Source: Stenotrophomonas sp. 24(2023)
Lineage (GTDB): Bacteria; Pseudomonadota; Gammaproteobacteria; Xanthomonadales; Xanthomonadaceae
NCBI RefSeq assembly: GCF_030913365.1
Contig: NZ_CP133160.1
Location: 434,001-498,000 of the forward strand
Length of the DNA stretch: 64,000 nucleotides
Direction of reading: 5' to 3'
Shown here: piece after piece, positions 28,406 to 38,897 of the stretch
Numbering within the stretch: the stretch's first letter is position 1
Layout of the letters: the number at the start of each line of letters is the position of its first letter
Made by a program: the position numbers and the translations under genes
Notes under the pieces: generated by a model
The model's database searches: none
The model's input: only the letters and a program-made list of their open reading frames with translations
Told to the model about the DNA's origin: nothing

Positions 28406-29914
28406 TCAGAGCAGCTTGCTGGAGGCGATCTGCATCGCCAGCTTGGCGATCGACGGCTCCATCAGGTCGGTCAAGGGCTTCGGGTACAGGCCCAGGGCCA
28501 GCACGCCAATGGCGAACACGCCCAGCACCAGCCACTCGCGGCCGTTGATGTCCTTGAGCTCGGCGACGTGGCTGTTGGCCACTTCGCCGAAGAAGATGCG
28601 CTTGTACAGCCACAGGGTGTAGGCGGCGCCGATGATCAGCGTGGTGGCCGCACCCAGTGCGATCCACGGATTGCGCTGGAACGAGGCCAGGATGACCATG
28701 AACTCGCCCACGAAACCGCTGGTGCCCGGCAGGCCGGCATTGGCCATGAAGAACAGCATGGCGAAGGTGGCAAACCACGGCATCACGTTCACCACGCCGC
28801 CGTAATCGGCGATGCGGCGGCTGTGCATGCGGTCATACAGCACGCCCACGCAGGAGAACATCGCGCCGGACACGAAGCCGTGCGAGATCATCTGCACCAT
28901 CGCACCCTGCAGGCCCAGGCGGGCGGCGTCGGCATTGCCGGCTTCGCGCACCAGCCACAGGGCGATGAAGGTACCCAGGGTGACAAAACCCATGTGCGCG
29001 ATCGACGAATAGGCGATCAGCTTCTTCATGTCGTCCTGCACCAGGGCGACCAGGCCGACGTAGATGACCGCGATCAGGGACAGGGCGATGACCAGCCAGG
29101 CCCACTCATGCGAGGCGTCCGGCACGATCGGCAGGTTGAAGCGCAGGAAGCCGTAGCCACCGATCTTCAGCGCGATGGCGGCCAGGATCACCGAACCGGC
29201 GGTCGGCGCTTCCACGTGCGCGTCCGGCAGCCAGGTGTGCACCGGGAACATCGGCACCTTGACCGCGAAGGCGATCAGGAAGGCGAAGAAGATCCAGGTC
29301 TGTTCCTTGGCGCTCAGCGGCAGCGCGTACAGGTCGGCCAGCTGGAAGCTGCCGCCCTTCAGGTACAGGTAGATCAGCGCCACCAGCATCAGCACCGAGC
29401 CGAGGAAGGTGTACAGGAAGAACTTCAGGGCGGCGTAGATGCGACGCGGACCACCCCAGACACCGATGATGAGGAACATCGGGATCAGCATGGCCTCGAA
29501 GAACACGTAGAACAGCATCGCGTCGGTGGCCGAGAAGATGCCGACGGTGACGCCTTCCAGGATCAGGAAGGCCGCCACGTACTGGTTCACGCGCTTGTCG
29601 ATGGCGCTCCAGGCACCGATCAGGGCCAGCACGCCGACCAGGGTGGTCAGCAGGATCAGGGCAACGGCGATGCCGTCCACGCCAAGGTTGTAGCCGATCT
29701 TGTACGCCGGGATCCACGCATGGGTCTCGACGAACTGCAGGCCCTCGGCCGCCGGGTTGTAGCCGCTGAGCAGCGACAGGCTGGCGACGAAGGTCAGCAC
29801 GGCGACGCCCAGCGACGCCCAGCGGGCGGTCTGTGCGTCACGGATGGCAAGGATCAGGGCACCGCCGAAGATCGGCAGCCAGATGAGGACACTGAGTAGA
29901 GGCCAGTTCGACAC
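28406..29914 (-). CDS. nuoM: NADH-quinone oxidoreductase subunit M
   Basis: A 502-residue antiporter-like proton-pumping subunit of complex I. It shows the conserved Glu in FFEAMLIPMFLIIGVWGG, the Lys in FAVKVPMFPVHTWLPDAHVEAPT and KKLIAYSSIAHMGFV, typical of NuoM. About 14 membrane helices are expected. The start MSNWPLLSVLIWLPIFGG is normal. It lies 23 bases after nuoL and 36 bases before nuoN. Confidence 0.98.
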   Translation of the reverse strand: MSNWPLLSVLIWLPIFGGALILAIRDAQTARWASLGVAVLTFVASLSLLSGYNPAAEGLQFVETHAWIPAYKIGYNLGVDGIAVALILLTTLVGVLALIGAWSAIDKRVNQYVAAFLILEGVTVGIFSATDAMLFYVFFEAMLIPMFLIIGVWGGPRRIYAALKFFLYTFLGSVLMLVALIYLYLKGGSFQLADLYALPLSAKEQTWIFFAFLIAFAVKVPMFPVHTWLPDAHVEAPTAGSVILAAIALKIGGYGFLRFNLPIVPDASHEWAWLVIALSLIAVIYVGLVALVQDDMKKLIAYSSIAHMGFVTLGTFIALWLVREAGNADAARLGLQGAMVQMISHGFVSGAMFSCVGVLYDRMHSRRIADYGGVVNVMPWFATFAMLFFMANAGLPGTSGFVGEFMVILASFQRNPWIALGAATTLIIGAAYTLWLYKRIFFGEVANSHVAELKDINGREWLVLGVFAIGVLALGLYPKPLTDLMEPSIAKLAMQIASSKLL

Positions 29915-29937
29915 GTCTTCTTATTCCGTACAGGTCA

Positions 29938-32112
29938 TCAACGCAGGTAATGCATCAGCGCGCCCAGCAGGGCAATCAGGCCGATGATCATCGCGAAGGC
30001 GTAGTGATAGAGGAAACCGGATTGGGTACGACGCAGCACGCCGGCTGCGACGTCCACAACACGTGCCGAGAGATTGACCGCACCGTCGACGATGTTGCTG
30101 TCGATCCAGCGCGAGACCTTGCCCAGCTTGACGCTGCCGCCGGCAAAGCCATCGATCCACAGCTTGTCGAAGCCGTACTTGTTTTCCAGCACCGACACCA
30201 GCGGAGCGAAGGCCTTGCGTGCCTTGCCCGACAGGTCCGGCTTCCACAGGTAGAACAGCGCCGCCAGCAGGAAGCCTGCCACGGTCAGCCAGAAGGCCGG
30301 CGCCATCATGCCGTGGATCGCGAAGGCGACCGGGCCATGGAACTCTTCGCCCAGGAAGCCGATGGTGTTCCTCGCCGGGTCGTAGAAATCAACGATGCCG
30401 GTGAAGAAGGTATGCGCCTGGCCCTTGATCGCGTCGTGGGCGTGGTGGCCGGCCCAGTCGGTGCCGTACAGCATCGGACCGACGCTGAAGAAGCCGATGG
30501 CGATCGACGGGATGGCCAGCAGGATCAGCGGCAGGGTCACCACCCACGGGGTTTCGTGCGGCTCGTGCGCGCCATGGCCATGGTGGCCGTGGTCGTCATG
30601 GGCGGCGCCGTGGTGGGCATCGGCAGCGTGGTGGTCGTCATGGCCATGGCTGTCGTGGCCGTGGTCATCGTGGTGCGCATCACGGAAGCGTTCCGGACCA
30701 TGGAAGGTCATGAACAGCAGGCGGAAGCTGTAGAAGCTGGTCACGATCACGCCGCCCAGCACCGCCCAGTAGCCGTAGGTGGCCACCCAGGTGTGCGACA
30801 GGTGCGCGTGGACCTCGGCCGCCTCGATGATGGTGTCCTTCGAGTAGAAGCCGGAGAAGAACGGCGTACCGACCAGGGCCAGCGTACCGATCCACATGGT
30901 GATGAAGGTGATCGGCATGTACTTGCGCAGGCCGCCCATCTTGCGCATGTCCTGCTCGTGGTGCATGGCGATGATGACCGAGCCGGCACCGAGGAACAGC
31001 AGCGCCTTGAAGAAGGCGTGGGTCATCAGGTGGAACACGGCGGCCGAATAGGCCGACACGCCCAGGGCGACGGTCATGTAGCCTAGCTGCGACAGCGTGG
31101 AATACGCGACGACGCGCTTGATGTCGTTCTGCACGATGCCGATCAGGCCGGTGAAGAACGCGGTGGTGGCACCGATGAACAGCACGAAGTTCAGCGCGGT
31201 CTGCGACAGCTCGAACAGCGGCGACATGCGGGTGACCATGAAGATACCGGCGGTCACCATCGTCGCGGCGTGGATCAGTGCCGAGATCGGGGTCGGGCCT
31301 TCCATCGAGTCCGGCAGCCACACGTGCAGCGGCACCTGGGCCGACTTGCCCATGGCACCGATGAACAGGCAGATGCAGATCAGGGTGGCGATCGACCAGA
31401 CCACCGGCTCGCTCATCAGCTGCAGGCCGAACAGGTTGCCGTCCCAGATCTGCAGCTGGGCGCGCGGATCACCCAGGATGCTGGCGTGCGAGAACACTTC
31501 GGAGTAGTCCAGGGTGCCGAACACCCACAGCACGCCGGCGATGCCCAGCAGGAAGCCGAAGTCACCCACACGGTTGACCAGGAACGCCTTCATGTTGGCG
31601 AAGATCGCGGTCGGGCGCTTGAACCAGAAGCCGATCAGCAGGTACGACACCAGGCCCACCGCTTCCCAGCCGAAGAACAGCTGCAGGAAGTTGTTGCTCA
31701 TCACCAGGGTGAGCATCGAGAAGGTGAACAGCGAGATGTAGCTGAAGAAGCGCTGGTAGCCCGGGTCTTCTTCCATGTAGCCGATGGTGTAGATGTGCAC
31801 CAGCAGCGACACGAAGGTGACCACCACCATCATCATGGCGGTGAGCTTGTCGACCATGAACCCGACGTGGGCCGAATACTGGCCGACTTCGAAGAAGGTG
31901 TAGATGTTCTGGTTGAACGGCTGCGCGCCGCCCCAGAGCAGCTGGTACAGCGTGTACATCGACAGGGCGCAGCTGATGGCCACGCCGAGGATGGTGACGG
32001 TCTGCGCGCCGAAGCGCTTGACCTGGCGACCGAACAGGCCGGCGATGATGCTGCCGAACAGCGGTGCGAGCACCACTGCGATCAACAGACTCTTGGAGAG
32101 AGTGATTTCCAT
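29938..32112 (-). CDS. nuoL: NADH-quinone oxidoreductase subunit L
   Basis: A 724-residue subunit, about 110 longer than the E. coli protein. It is the distal antiporter-like proton pump and carries the long amphipathic C-terminal helix that lies along the membrane arm. Motifs: FGWEAVGLVSYLLIGFW, MGKSAQVPLHVWLPDSMEGPTP and DIKRVVAYSTLSQLGYM. Residues 478-520 form a loop with 17 histidines in 43 residues, mixed with Asp and Gly, before a hydrophobic helix (WVVTLPLILLAIPSIAIGFF). It follows nuoK by 7 bases. Confidence 0.98.
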   Translation of the reverse strand: MEITLSKSLLIAVVLAPLFGSIIAGLFGRQVKRFGAQTVTILGVAISCALSMYTLYQLLWGGAQPFNQNIYTFFEVGQYSAHVGFMVDKLTAMMMVVVTFVSLLVHIYTIGYMEEDPGYQRFFSYISLFTFSMLTLVMSNNFLQLFFGWEAVGLVSYLLIGFWFKRPTAIFANMKAFLVNRVGDFGFLLGIAGVLWVFGTLDYSEVFSHASILGDPRAQLQIWDGNLFGLQLMSEPVVWSIATLICICLFIGAMGKSAQVPLHVWLPDSMEGPTPISALIHAATMVTAGIFMVTRMSPLFELSQTALNFVLFIGATTAFFTGLIGIVQNDIKRVVAYSTLSQLGYMTVALGVSAYSAAVFHLMTHAFFKALLFLGAGSVIIAMHHEQDMRKMGGLRKYMPITFITMWIGTLALVGTPFFSGFYSKDTIIEAAEVHAHLSHTWVATYGYWAVLGGVIVTSFYSFRLLFMTFHGPERFRDAHHDDHGHDSHGHDDHHAADAHHGAAHDDHGHHGHGAHEPHETPWVVTLPLILLAIPSIAIGFFSVGPMLYGTDWAGHHAHDAIKGQAHTFFTGIVDFYDPARNTIGFLGEEFHGPVAFAIHGMMAPAFWLTVAGFLLAALFYLWKPDLSGKARKAFAPLVSVLENKYGFDKLWIDGFAGGSVKLGKVSRWIDSNIVDGAVNLSARVVDVAAGVLRRTQSGFLYHYAFAMIIGLIALLGALMHYLR

Positions 32113-32119
32113 CTGTGGA

Positions 32120-32425
32120 TCAGCCCTTCAACGAATCGACTTCGCCGACATTGATCGTGCGGCGGGTGCGGAACAGGGTCACCAGGATCGCCAGGCCGAT
32201 GGCGGCCTCGGCTGCGGCGACGGTCAGGATGAAGAACACGAACAGCTGGCCGGACGGATCACCCAGCTCGCGCGAGAACCCGACGAAGTTGATGTTCACC
32301 GACAGCAGCATCAACTCGATGGACATCAGCAGGACGATGATGTTCTTGCGGTTGAGGAAGATGCCGGCAAGGCTGATGCAGAACAGCACCGCGCCCAGCG
32401 CCAGGATGTGGCCCAGAGTGATCAT
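32120..32425 (-). CDS. nuoK: NADH-quinone oxidoreductase subunit K
   Basis: A 101-residue subunit with three membrane helices, homologous to the MrpC/ND4L type. The two membrane glutamates needed for proton transfer are visible in [16 protein letters not shown] and in [13 protein letters not shown]. Length is the usual 100-102. Its start overlaps the nuoJ stop by four bases. Confidence 0.97.
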   Translation of the reverse strand: MITLGHILALGAVLFCISLAGIFLNRKNIIVLLMSIELMLLSVNINFVGFSRELGDPSGQLFVFFILTVAAAEAAIGLAILVTLFRTRRTINVGEVDSLKG

Positions 32426-33081
32426 GCCTTGGTCTCCTCGTCGCCCGCGACCGGCTTGGTGTTGCTGTGGACCAGCGGCTGTTCGGCGTCCATCTTGACC
32501 ATGCGCAGGCGCTGGCCGGCCTTGACCATCGTCTGGTCGCCCGGGTTCTGGCTCTTCACGCCGGTACGGCGGCGCAGGGTCAGCATGACGGCGGCCACCA
32601 CGGCCACGGTCAGGATGACGGCGGCGAACTCGAACGGCAGCAGGTATTCGGTGAACAGGCTGCGTGCCAGCCAGGTGATGTTGGAGCTGTCCGCGGCCAG
32701 CGCGGCGGCGTTGTCGGCCGGGAACGGGTTGACCGCCCTGCCCTTCACGCCGATCAGCATCAGCATCTGCACCAGCATGGCCACGGCCACGATCAGGCCG
32801 ACCGGCAGGTAGCGCACCCAGCCTTCACGCAGGTTCGCCGGATCGATGTCGAGCATCATCACCACGAACAGGAACAGCACCATCACCGCGCCGACGTAGA
32901 CCAGCACCAGCGCCACACCGAGGAACTCGGCGCCCACCAGCAGCCACACGCAGGCGATGGAGAAGAAGGTCAGCACCAGGCAGAGCACGGCGTGAACCGG
33001 GTTGCGCACGCTGATCACCGCACCGGCCGAAACCGTTGCCGCGATGGCGAACACCCAGAAAGCGATATTTACCCAATCCAT
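32422..33081 (-). CDS. nuoJ: NADH-quinone oxidoreductase subunit J
   Basis: A 219-residue membrane subunit (ND6 type) with five helices in the first 165 residues, including the [18 protein letters not shown] region that carries the pi-bulge helix of TM3. The C-terminal 50 residues are polar (a cytoplasmic tail with [12 protein letters not shown] and a final [11 protein letters not shown]). It lies 9 bases after nuoI and overlaps nuoK. Confidence 0.96.
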   Translation of the reverse strand: MDWVNIAFWVFAIAATVSAGAVISVRNPVHAVLCLVLTFFSIACVWLLVGAEFLGVALVLVYVGAVMVLFLFVVMMLDIDPANLREGWVRYLPVGLIVAVAMLVQMLMLIGVKGRAVNPFPADNAAALAADSSNITWLARSLFTEYLLPFEFAAVILTVAVVAAVMLTLRRRTGVKSQNPGDQTMVKAGQRLRMVKMDAEQPLVHSNTKPVAGDEETKA

Positions 33082-33090
33082 CTCTCGACC

Positions 33091-33579
33091 TCAGCGGTAA
33101 GCGGCATCGGCGGCGCGACGCTCGGCGATCTCGGCTTCAAGCCGGTCACCGATGGCCAGCAGCTGCGGCTTGGTAACGATGTTCTCGCCACGATTCTCGA
33201 AGTGGTACTCGAGGATGTGGGTCTCCACGATCGAGTCCACCGGGCAGCTTTCTTCGCAGAAGCCGCAGAAGATGCACTTGAACAGATCGATGTCGTAGCG
33301 GGTGGTACGGCGGGTGCCGTCCTCGCGCTTGGCCGAGTCGATGGTGATGGCCAGCGCCGGGCACACCGCTTCGCACAGCTTGCAGGCGATGCAGCGCTCT
33401 TCGCCGTTGGGGTAACGGCGCAGCGCGTGCAGGCCACGGAAGCGCGGCGACTGCGGGAACTTCTCCATCGGGTACATCATCGTGTACTTGGGCTTGAAGC
33501 TGTACTTCAGCGTCAGCCACAGGCCGGCCAGCAGTTCGAGCAGCAGCAGGCTCTTGAAGTAATGGGTAATCCTGTTCAT
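33091..33579 (-). CDS. nuoI: NADH-quinone oxidoreductase subunit I (2x 4Fe-4S)
   Basis: A 162-residue subunit that carries clusters N6a and N6b on the electron path from NuoG to NuoB. Both ferredoxin motifs are complete: [12 protein letters not shown] and [12 protein letters not shown]. The N-terminus is an amphipathic helix ([23 protein letters not shown]) that sits on the membrane. The ATG at 33579 gives the usual MNxITHYF start; an in-frame GTG directly upstream at 33582, right after the nuoH stop, is possible but less likely. Confidence 0.96.
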   Translation of the reverse strand: MNRITHYFKSLLLLELLAGLWLTLKYSFKPKYTMMYPMEKFPQSPRFRGLHALRRYPNGEERCIACKLCEAVCPALAITIDSAKREDGTRRTTRYDIDLFKCIFCGFCEESCPVDSIVETHILEYHFENRGENIVTKPQLLAIGDRLEAEIAERRAADAAYR

Positions 33580-33582
33580 CAC

Positions 33583-34677
33583 TTAGACGCCCTTTTGAAT
33601 CACGCCGAAGAACACCATGACGGCGGTAACCGCGATCCACAGAATGGCCAGCGGAATGAAGACCTTCCAGCCCAGGCGCATGATCTGGTCATAGCGGAAG
33701 CGCGGGAAGCTGGCACGGAACCAGATGTAGGCACTGGCGAAGAAGAACACCTTGACGAACAGCCACGGTGCGCCGCCCTTCCAGATCCAGTCGACCAGCG
33801 GCGAGACATCGCCCGGGTTGACCCAGCCCTGGATCGGGCTCAGCCAGCCGCCGAGGAAGAAGATCGAGATCAGGAAGCTGATCAGGATCATGTTCGCGTA
33901 CTCGGCCAGGAAGAACAGCGCGAAGGCGCCGCCGGAGTACTCGACCATGTGGCCGGCCACGATTTCCGATTCGCCTTCCACCACGTCGAACGGCGCGCGG
34001 TTGGTTTCGGCCACGCCCGACACCCAGTAGATGACGAACAGCGGGAACAGCGGGATCAGGAACCAGTCGAAGAAGCCGGAGCTGCCGGCCTGCGCCATCA
34101 CGATGGTGCTCAGGTTCAGGCTGCCCGACGCGATCATCACGCCGACCAGGGCGAAGCCCATGGCGATTTCGTAACTGATCATCTGCGCCGAGGCGCGCAT
34201 GGCACCGAGGAACGCGTACTTCGAGTTGGACGCCCAGCCGGCCAGGATGATGCCGTAGATGCCCAGCGAGGTCATCGCCAGCAGGTACAGCAGGCCGGCA
34301 TTGGCGTTGGACAGCACCACCTGCGAGTCGAACGGCACCACCGACCAGGCCGCGAAGGCCGGGGCCAGGGTGATCAGCGGCGCCAGCAGGTAGATCGCCT
34401 TGTTGGCGCTGCTGGGCTGCACGACTTCCTTGAACAGCAGCTTGAAGACGTCGGCGAAGGCCTGGAAGATGCCCATGCCCACGTACATCGGGCCGTGGCG
34501 GACGTGCATCCAGCCGATCAGCTTGCGTTCCCAGACCACGTAGAAGGCCACCGAGACGATCACCGGCACGGCGATCACCAGGATCTTCAGGATGATCCAG
34601 ATCAGCGCGCCGATGTCACCGAGGCCAAGCAGCCACTGGTGCAGCGGATCGACGGCGTTAATCAGCAATTCGTTCAT
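33583..34677 (-). CDS. nuoH: NADH-quinone oxidoreductase subunit H
   Basis: A 364-residue membrane subunit (ND1 type) that with NuoB and NuoD forms the quinone-binding chamber. Signature stretches are [43 protein letters not shown] and [26 protein letters not shown], the last two lining the E-channel. Nine helices are expected. The stop touches the nuoI start region and the start overlaps the nuoG stop (ATGA). Confidence 0.98.
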   Translation of the reverse strand: MNELLINAVDPLHQWLLGLGDIGALIWIILKILVIAVPVIVSVAFYVVWERKLIGWMHVRHGPMYVGMGIFQAFADVFKLLFKEVVQPSSANKAIYLLAPLITLAPAFAAWSVVPFDSQVVLSNANAGLLYLLAMTSLGIYGIILAGWASNSKYAFLGAMRASAQMISYEIAMGFALVGVMIASGSLNLSTIVMAQAGSSGFFDWFLIPLFPLFVIYWVSGVAETNRAPFDVVEGESEIVAGHMVEYSGGAFALFFLAEYANMILISFLISIFFLGGWLSPIQGWVNPGDVSPLVDWIWKGGAPWLFVKVFFFASAYIWFRASFPRFRYDQIMRLGWKVFIPLAILWIAVTAVMVFFGVIQKGV

Positions 34678-36923
34678 GCAGCCACCACCGTTACGCGAGC
34701 GGCGCCCAGCGGTGCGGTCGCACCGTGGCCCGACTCAATCCAGACCGAACCCGCGGCGACGCGGGCGTCGACCACCACCGGCAGGGTGGCGCGGCCGGCG
34801 TCGGTGCCGACCTTGGCCATCTGCCCTTCCTGCAGCTGCAGGCGCGCAGCGTCATCGGCGTTGAGCACGATGCGCGGAGCGTTGTTGAGCGGGTGCGACT
34901 GCAGCGCCGGGGCGCGACGGACCACCGCATCGGTGCGGTAGATCGCGGCGGTCGACGCCACTTCCAGGCCTTCACCGGCCACGGCCGGCTGGGCCGAGGC
35001 GGCCACGTTGACCGACACCGGGGCCAGGCTGGCGCGCAGGCCGGCCAGATCGGTGAACTCGAAACCGGCCACGGCCAGCTCGCCACCCAGGGCACGCAGC
35101 ACGCGCCAGCCTTCACGGGCTTCGCCCGGCAGCTTGCCGCCGGCACGGGCCGACTGCTGGCGACCGTCGAGGTTGGTCAGGGTGGCGTCCACTTCCGGCA
35201 GCGCGCCGATCGGCAGGATCACATCGGCAACGTCGCGGGTCGAAGCGCAGGCGAAGTGGCTGAAGGCCACGACCTGGGCACCGGCCAGCGCCTTGCGCGC
35301 GGCGGGGGCATCGGCGAAGTCCAGGCCCGGCTCCAGGCCGTACACCACGTAGGCCTGGCGCGGCTGCGCCAGCATCGCGGCGACGTCCTTGCCGGCCGGC
35401 AGCACGCCGGCGCGGGTCAGGCCGATGGCGTTGGCACCCTGCGGGATGCGGCACAGCTTGGCACCGGTGGCAGCGGCGAAATCACGCGCGGCAGCGCGGA
35501 TGGCGGCGGCCTGCGGGTGGTTTTCGGCGATGCCGCCGACGATCAGCACGGTGTTGCTGCCGCCCTGCACGGCCGAACGCAGCTCGGCGTTGGACAGCGC
35601 GTTGACGAACTGCGACGGCGCGACGATCTGCTTGCCGGCGATGCCGAAGGCGAAGTCGAAATCCACCGGGTTGATGACGTGGATCTTCGCGCCCTGGGTG
35701 GTCTGTGCCTTGCGCAGGCGGGCGTGCAGCAGCGGCAGCTCGTGGCGGATGTTGCTGCCGAGCACGACGATGCGGTCCGCGGCTTCGATCTCGGCCAGCG
35801 GCAGGCCGAACACTTCGGCGGTGGCGGCGTCGGAGAAGTCGCGGTTGTTGATGCGGTGGTCGATGTTGCCGGTGCCCAGGCCGGTGGCCAGGCGGGCCAG
35901 CAGCGCGCCTTCCTCGTTGGAGGTCGACGGGTGCACCAGCACGCCCAGGGTGTCGCCCTGGTTCGCCTTGAGGATCTCGGCCGCGGCAGCCAGGCCTTCA
36001 GCCCAGCTCACTTCCTTCCACTCGCCATTGACCTTGCGCAGCGGCTTGACCGCACGGTCTTCGCTGTACAGGCCCTGGTGCGAGTAGCGGTCGCGGTCGG
36101 ACAGCCAGCATTCGTTGACGGCCTCGTTGTCACGCGGCACGGTGCGCAGCACTTCGCCGCGACGCACGTGCAGGAACAGGTTCGAGCCCATCGCGTCGTG
36201 GTAGCCCAGCGATTCGCGCGCGGTCAGTTCCCACGGGCGGGCGCGGAACTGGAACACCTTGTTGGTCAGCGCGCCGACCGGGCAGACGTCGACGACGTTG
36301 CCGGACAGCTCGGTGGTCAGCGGCTTGCCGTCGTAGGTACCGATCTGCAGGTTCTCGCCACGGTACATGCCACCCAGTTCATAGGTGCCTGCCACGTCGG
36401 CGGTGAAGCGCACGCAGCGCGTGCACTGGATGCAGCGGGTCATCTCGGTGGCGACCAGCGGGCCCATGTCCTCGTCCGGCACCACGCGCTTGCGCTCGTT
36501 GAAGCGGCTGACCGAACGGCCATAGCCCAGCGATACGTCCTGCAGCTCGCACTCGCCGCCCTGGTCACAGATCGGGCAGTCCAGCGGGTGGTTGATGAGC
36601 AGGAACTCCATCACCGAGCGCTGGAACTTCAGTGCCTTCTCGCTGCGGGTGGCGACCTTCATGCCGTCCATCACCGGGGTGGCGCAGGCCGGCGCCGGCT
36701 TCGGCGACTTCTCCACGTCCACCAGGCACATGCGGCAGTTGGCGGCGATCGGCAGCTTCTCGTGGTAGCAGAAGCGCGGAATGGAGATGCCGGCCTTGTC
36801 GGCGGCCTGGATGATCATCGAGCCCTTGGGCACGACCAGGGAACGGCCGTCGATCTCGACGGTGACATGCCCTTCCGGCACGACCGCCGGGGTCACGCCC
36901 GGGTTGTTGGGTTGCGCGCTCAT
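34674..36923 (-). CDS. nuoG: NADH-quinone oxidoreductase subunit G
   Basis: A 749-residue iron-sulfur subunit of the hydrophilic arm. The N-terminal 2Fe-2S ferredoxin has Cys in [17 protein letters not shown] and CATPV (N1b); then the His/Cys 4Fe-4S site [17 protein letters not shown] (N5) and [10 protein letters not shown]...CPVGALT (N4). The C-terminal part is a molybdopterin-oxidoreductase fold without cofactor. The four Cys that bind cluster N7 in E. coli are absent: after RARPWELT comes [14 protein letters not shown] without CxxC. It overlaps nuoF by 4 bases. Confidence 0.97.
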   Translation of the reverse strand: MSAQPNNPGVTPAVVPEGHVTVEIDGRSLVVPKGSMIIQAADKAGISIPRFCYHEKLPIAANCRMCLVDVEKSPKPAPACATPVMDGMKVATRSEKALKFQRSVMEFLLINHPLDCPICDQGGECELQDVSLGYGRSVSRFNERKRVVPDEDMGPLVATEMTRCIQCTRCVRFTADVAGTYELGGMYRGENLQIGTYDGKPLTTELSGNVVDVCPVGALTNKVFQFRARPWELTARESLGYHDAMGSNLFLHVRRGEVLRTVPRDNEAVNECWLSDRDRYSHQGLYSEDRAVKPLRKVNGEWKEVSWAEGLAAAAEILKANQGDTLGVLVHPSTSNEEGALLARLATGLGTGNIDHRINNRDFSDAATAEVFGLPLAEIEAADRIVVLGSNIRHELPLLHARLRKAQTTQGAKIHVINPVDFDFAFGIAGKQIVAPSQFVNALSNAELRSAVQGGSNTVLIVGGIAENHPQAAAIRAAARDFAAATGAKLCRIPQGANAIGLTRAGVLPAGKDVAAMLAQPRQAYVVYGLEPGLDFADAPAARKALAGAQVVAFSHFACASTRDVADVILPIGALPEVDATLTNLDGRQQSARAGGKLPGEAREGWRVLRALGGELAVAGFEFTDLAGLRASLAPVSVNVAASAQPAVAGEGLEVASTAAIYRTDAVVRRAPALQSHPLNNAPRIVLNADDAARLQLQEGQMAKVGTDAGRATLPVVVDARVAAGSVWIESGHGATAPLGAARVTVVAA

Positions 36924-38260
36924 GCGGCGGCTGCCTCCACCTTCTTGCCGTCAACCATCGAATGACCGTTGACGATGTAGTACTCGAATTCGTCCCAGAA
37001 CTGGCGCAGGAAGCCCTGGATGGGCCATGCCGCCGCTTCGCCGAAGGCGCAGATGGTGTGGCCTTCGATCTGGCCGGCCACGGCCTTCAGCTGGTGCAGG
37101 TCTTCCATCGTGGCCTTGCCGGCGACGATGCGCTCCAGCACGCGGTGCATCCAGCCGGTGCCTTCACGGCACGGGGTGCACTGGCCGCAGGATTCCTTGT
37201 GGAAGAACTGGCTGATGCGGCAGGCGAACTTCACGCAGCACACGCTGTCATCCAGCACCACGACGGCGCCCGAACCCAGGCCGGAGCCCAGTGCACGGAT
37301 GGTGTCGTAGTCCATCGGCAGGCCCTTCAGCTCGGCCGCGGTCAGCACCGGCATCGACACGCCGCCGGGGATCGCGCCCTTGAGGGTGCGGCCCGGACGC
37401 AGGCCACCGGCCATTGCCAGCAGGTCGTCGAAGGTGGTGCCCAGCGGCACTTCGAAGTTGCCGCCGTTCTGCACGCAGCCGGACACCGAGAAGCACTTCG
37501 GGCCGCCGTTGGCGGTCAGGCTCAGGCCCTTGAACCACTCCGGGCCGTTGCGGATGATCGCCGGCACTGAACCATAGGTTTCGGTGTTGTTGATCGTCGA
37601 CGGCTTGCCGTACAGGCCGAAGTTGGCCGGGAACGGCGGCTTGTAGCGCGGCTGGCCCTTCTTGCCTTCCAGCGATTCCATCAGGGCGGTTTCTTCGCCG
37701 CAGATGTAGGCGCCGGCGCCCAGGGCACCGTAGATGTCGATGTCCACGCCCGAGCCCATCACGTTCTTGCCCAGCCAGCCGTTCGCATAGGCGTCGGCCA
37801 GGGCCTGCTCGAAGTGCTCGAACGGCTCGTGGTGGAACTCACCGCGCAGGTAGTTGTAGCCCACGGTCGAGCCGGTGGCGTAGCAGGCGATCGCCATGCC
37901 TTCCACGACCGAATGCGGGTTGTAGCGCAGGATGTCGCGGTCCTTGCAGGTGCCCGGCTCGGATTCGTCCGAGTTGCAGAGGATGTACTTCTGCATGTTG
38001 CCCTTGGGCATGAAGGACCACTTCAGGCCGGTCGGGAAGCCTGCGCCGCCGCGGCCGCGCAGGCCCGAGGCCTTGACCATCTCGATGACCTGCTCCGGCG
38101 GGATCTTCTCTTCGAGGATCCTGCGCAGGGCGGCATAGCCACCGGTCTTGAGGTAGCTTTCGTACGACCACGGGGTGTCGTAATGCAGGGTGGTGTAGAC
38201 CACCTGGTGCGGCAGCGGCGCCGGGCCGACCGGACCCTTGGATTCGTGGTGATGTGCCAT
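36920..38260 (-). CDS. nuoF: NADH-quinone oxidoreductase subunit F (NADH, FMN, 4Fe-4S)
   Basis: A 446-residue subunit where NADH is oxidised. Visible sites: the Gly-rich NADH/FMN loop [16 protein letters not shown] (about residues 67-82), the FMN-binding [13 protein letters not shown], the [25 protein letters not shown] stretch, and the 4Fe-4S N3 ligands [12 protein letters not shown] plus a downstream Cys (TICAFGEA). The N-terminal MAHHHESKG is a short polar tail. It is four bases after nuoE. Confidence 0.98.
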   Translation of the reverse strand: MAHHHESKGPVGPAPLPHQVVYTTLHYDTPWSYESYLKTGGYAALRRILEEKIPPEQVIEMVKASGLRGRGGAGFPTGLKWSFMPKGNMQKYILCNSDESEPGTCKDRDILRYNPHSVVEGMAIACYATGSTVGYNYLRGEFHHEPFEHFEQALADAYANGWLGKNVMGSGVDIDIYGALGAGAYICGEETALMESLEGKKGQPRYKPPFPANFGLYGKPSTINNTETYGSVPAIIRNGPEWFKGLSLTANGGPKCFSVSGCVQNGGNFEVPLGTTFDDLLAMAGGLRPGRTLKGAIPGGVSMPVLTAAELKGLPMDYDTIRALGSGLGSGAVVVLDDSVCCVKFACRISQFFHKESCGQCTPCREGTGWMHRVLERIVAGKATMEDLHQLKAVAGQIEGHTICAFGEAAAWPIQGFLRQFWDEFEYYIVNGHSMVDGKKVEAAAA

Positions 38261-38264
38261 GCCC

Positions 38265-38792
38265 TTACTCCAGCCCGTCCAGCAGCTCGTCGACCTTTTC
38301 CAGGGTCAGACGCTCATGGTAGTGACCGTTGATGACCATCATCGGCGCGCCACCGCAGCCGGCCAGGCACTCTTCCTCGCGCTTGAGGTAGACGCGGCCG
38401 TCCGGGGTCGATTCACCGTGCTTGATGCCCAGCTTCTTCTCGCAATGGCGCACGATGTCCTCGGCGCCATTGAGCCAGCAGCTGATGTTGGTGCAGATGG
38501 CCACGTTGTTGCGGCCCACCTTCTCGGTCTCGAACATCGAGTAGAAGCTGGCGACCTCGTAGGCCCACACCGGCGGCAGGTCCAGGTACTTGGCGACGCC
38601 GGCGATCAGCTCGTCGGTCAGCCAGCCTTCGTTCTGTTCCTGGGCAGCGTGCAGCCCTTGCAGCACCGCCGAACGCTTGCGGTCCGGCGGGAACTTGGAC
38701 AGCCAGTGATCGATGTGAGCGCGGGTCTTGTCGCTCAGCACCACCATCGGGTCGACGTCGCGCGCCGCCTCGAAATTACCTGTCGCCTTCAT
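38265..38792 (-). CDS. nuoE: NADH-quinone oxidoreductase subunit E (2Fe-2S)
   Basis: A 175-residue thioredoxin-fold subunit carrying cluster N1a. All four ligands are present: Cys in ICTNISCWL and in [12 protein letters not shown]. An N-terminal helical domain ([26 protein letters not shown]) precedes. It pairs with NuoF in the NADH-oxidising module. A 97-base gap separates it from nuoD, the longest inside the operon, holding a GC-rich hairpin. Confidence 0.97.
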   Translation of the reverse strand: MKATGNFEAARDVDPMVVLSDKTRAHIDHWLSKFPPDRKRSAVLQGLHAAQEQNEGWLTDELIAGVAKYLDLPPVWAYEVASFYSMFETEKVGRNNVAICTNISCWLNGAEDIVRHCEKKLGIKHGESTPDGRVYLKREEECLAGCGGAPMMVINGHYHERLTLEKVDELLDGLE

Positions 38793-38835
38793 CGGCCGAC
38801 CTCAGCGAAATGCATAACGTGAAATTCCAGAAACT

Positions 38836-38897
38836 GCGGCGCCGGCTTGCGCCGGCTGCCAGCAGCAGGCGTTGGCGTGGCGACCGGCATTACCGGT
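38836..38897 (-). repeat. Hairpin/REP-like sequence in nuoD-nuoE gap
   Basis: On the minus strand GTAATGCCGG (38884-38893, overlapping the nuoD stop) is followed by a hairpin GCCGGC-GCAA-GCCGGC (38841-38856). The GTAATGCCGG word recurs at 42585 and 54943, so this may be a GTAA variant of the REP family. It could set the ratio of nuoA-D to downstream subunits. The partial overlap with coding sequence makes the assignment weak. Confidence 0.35.
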
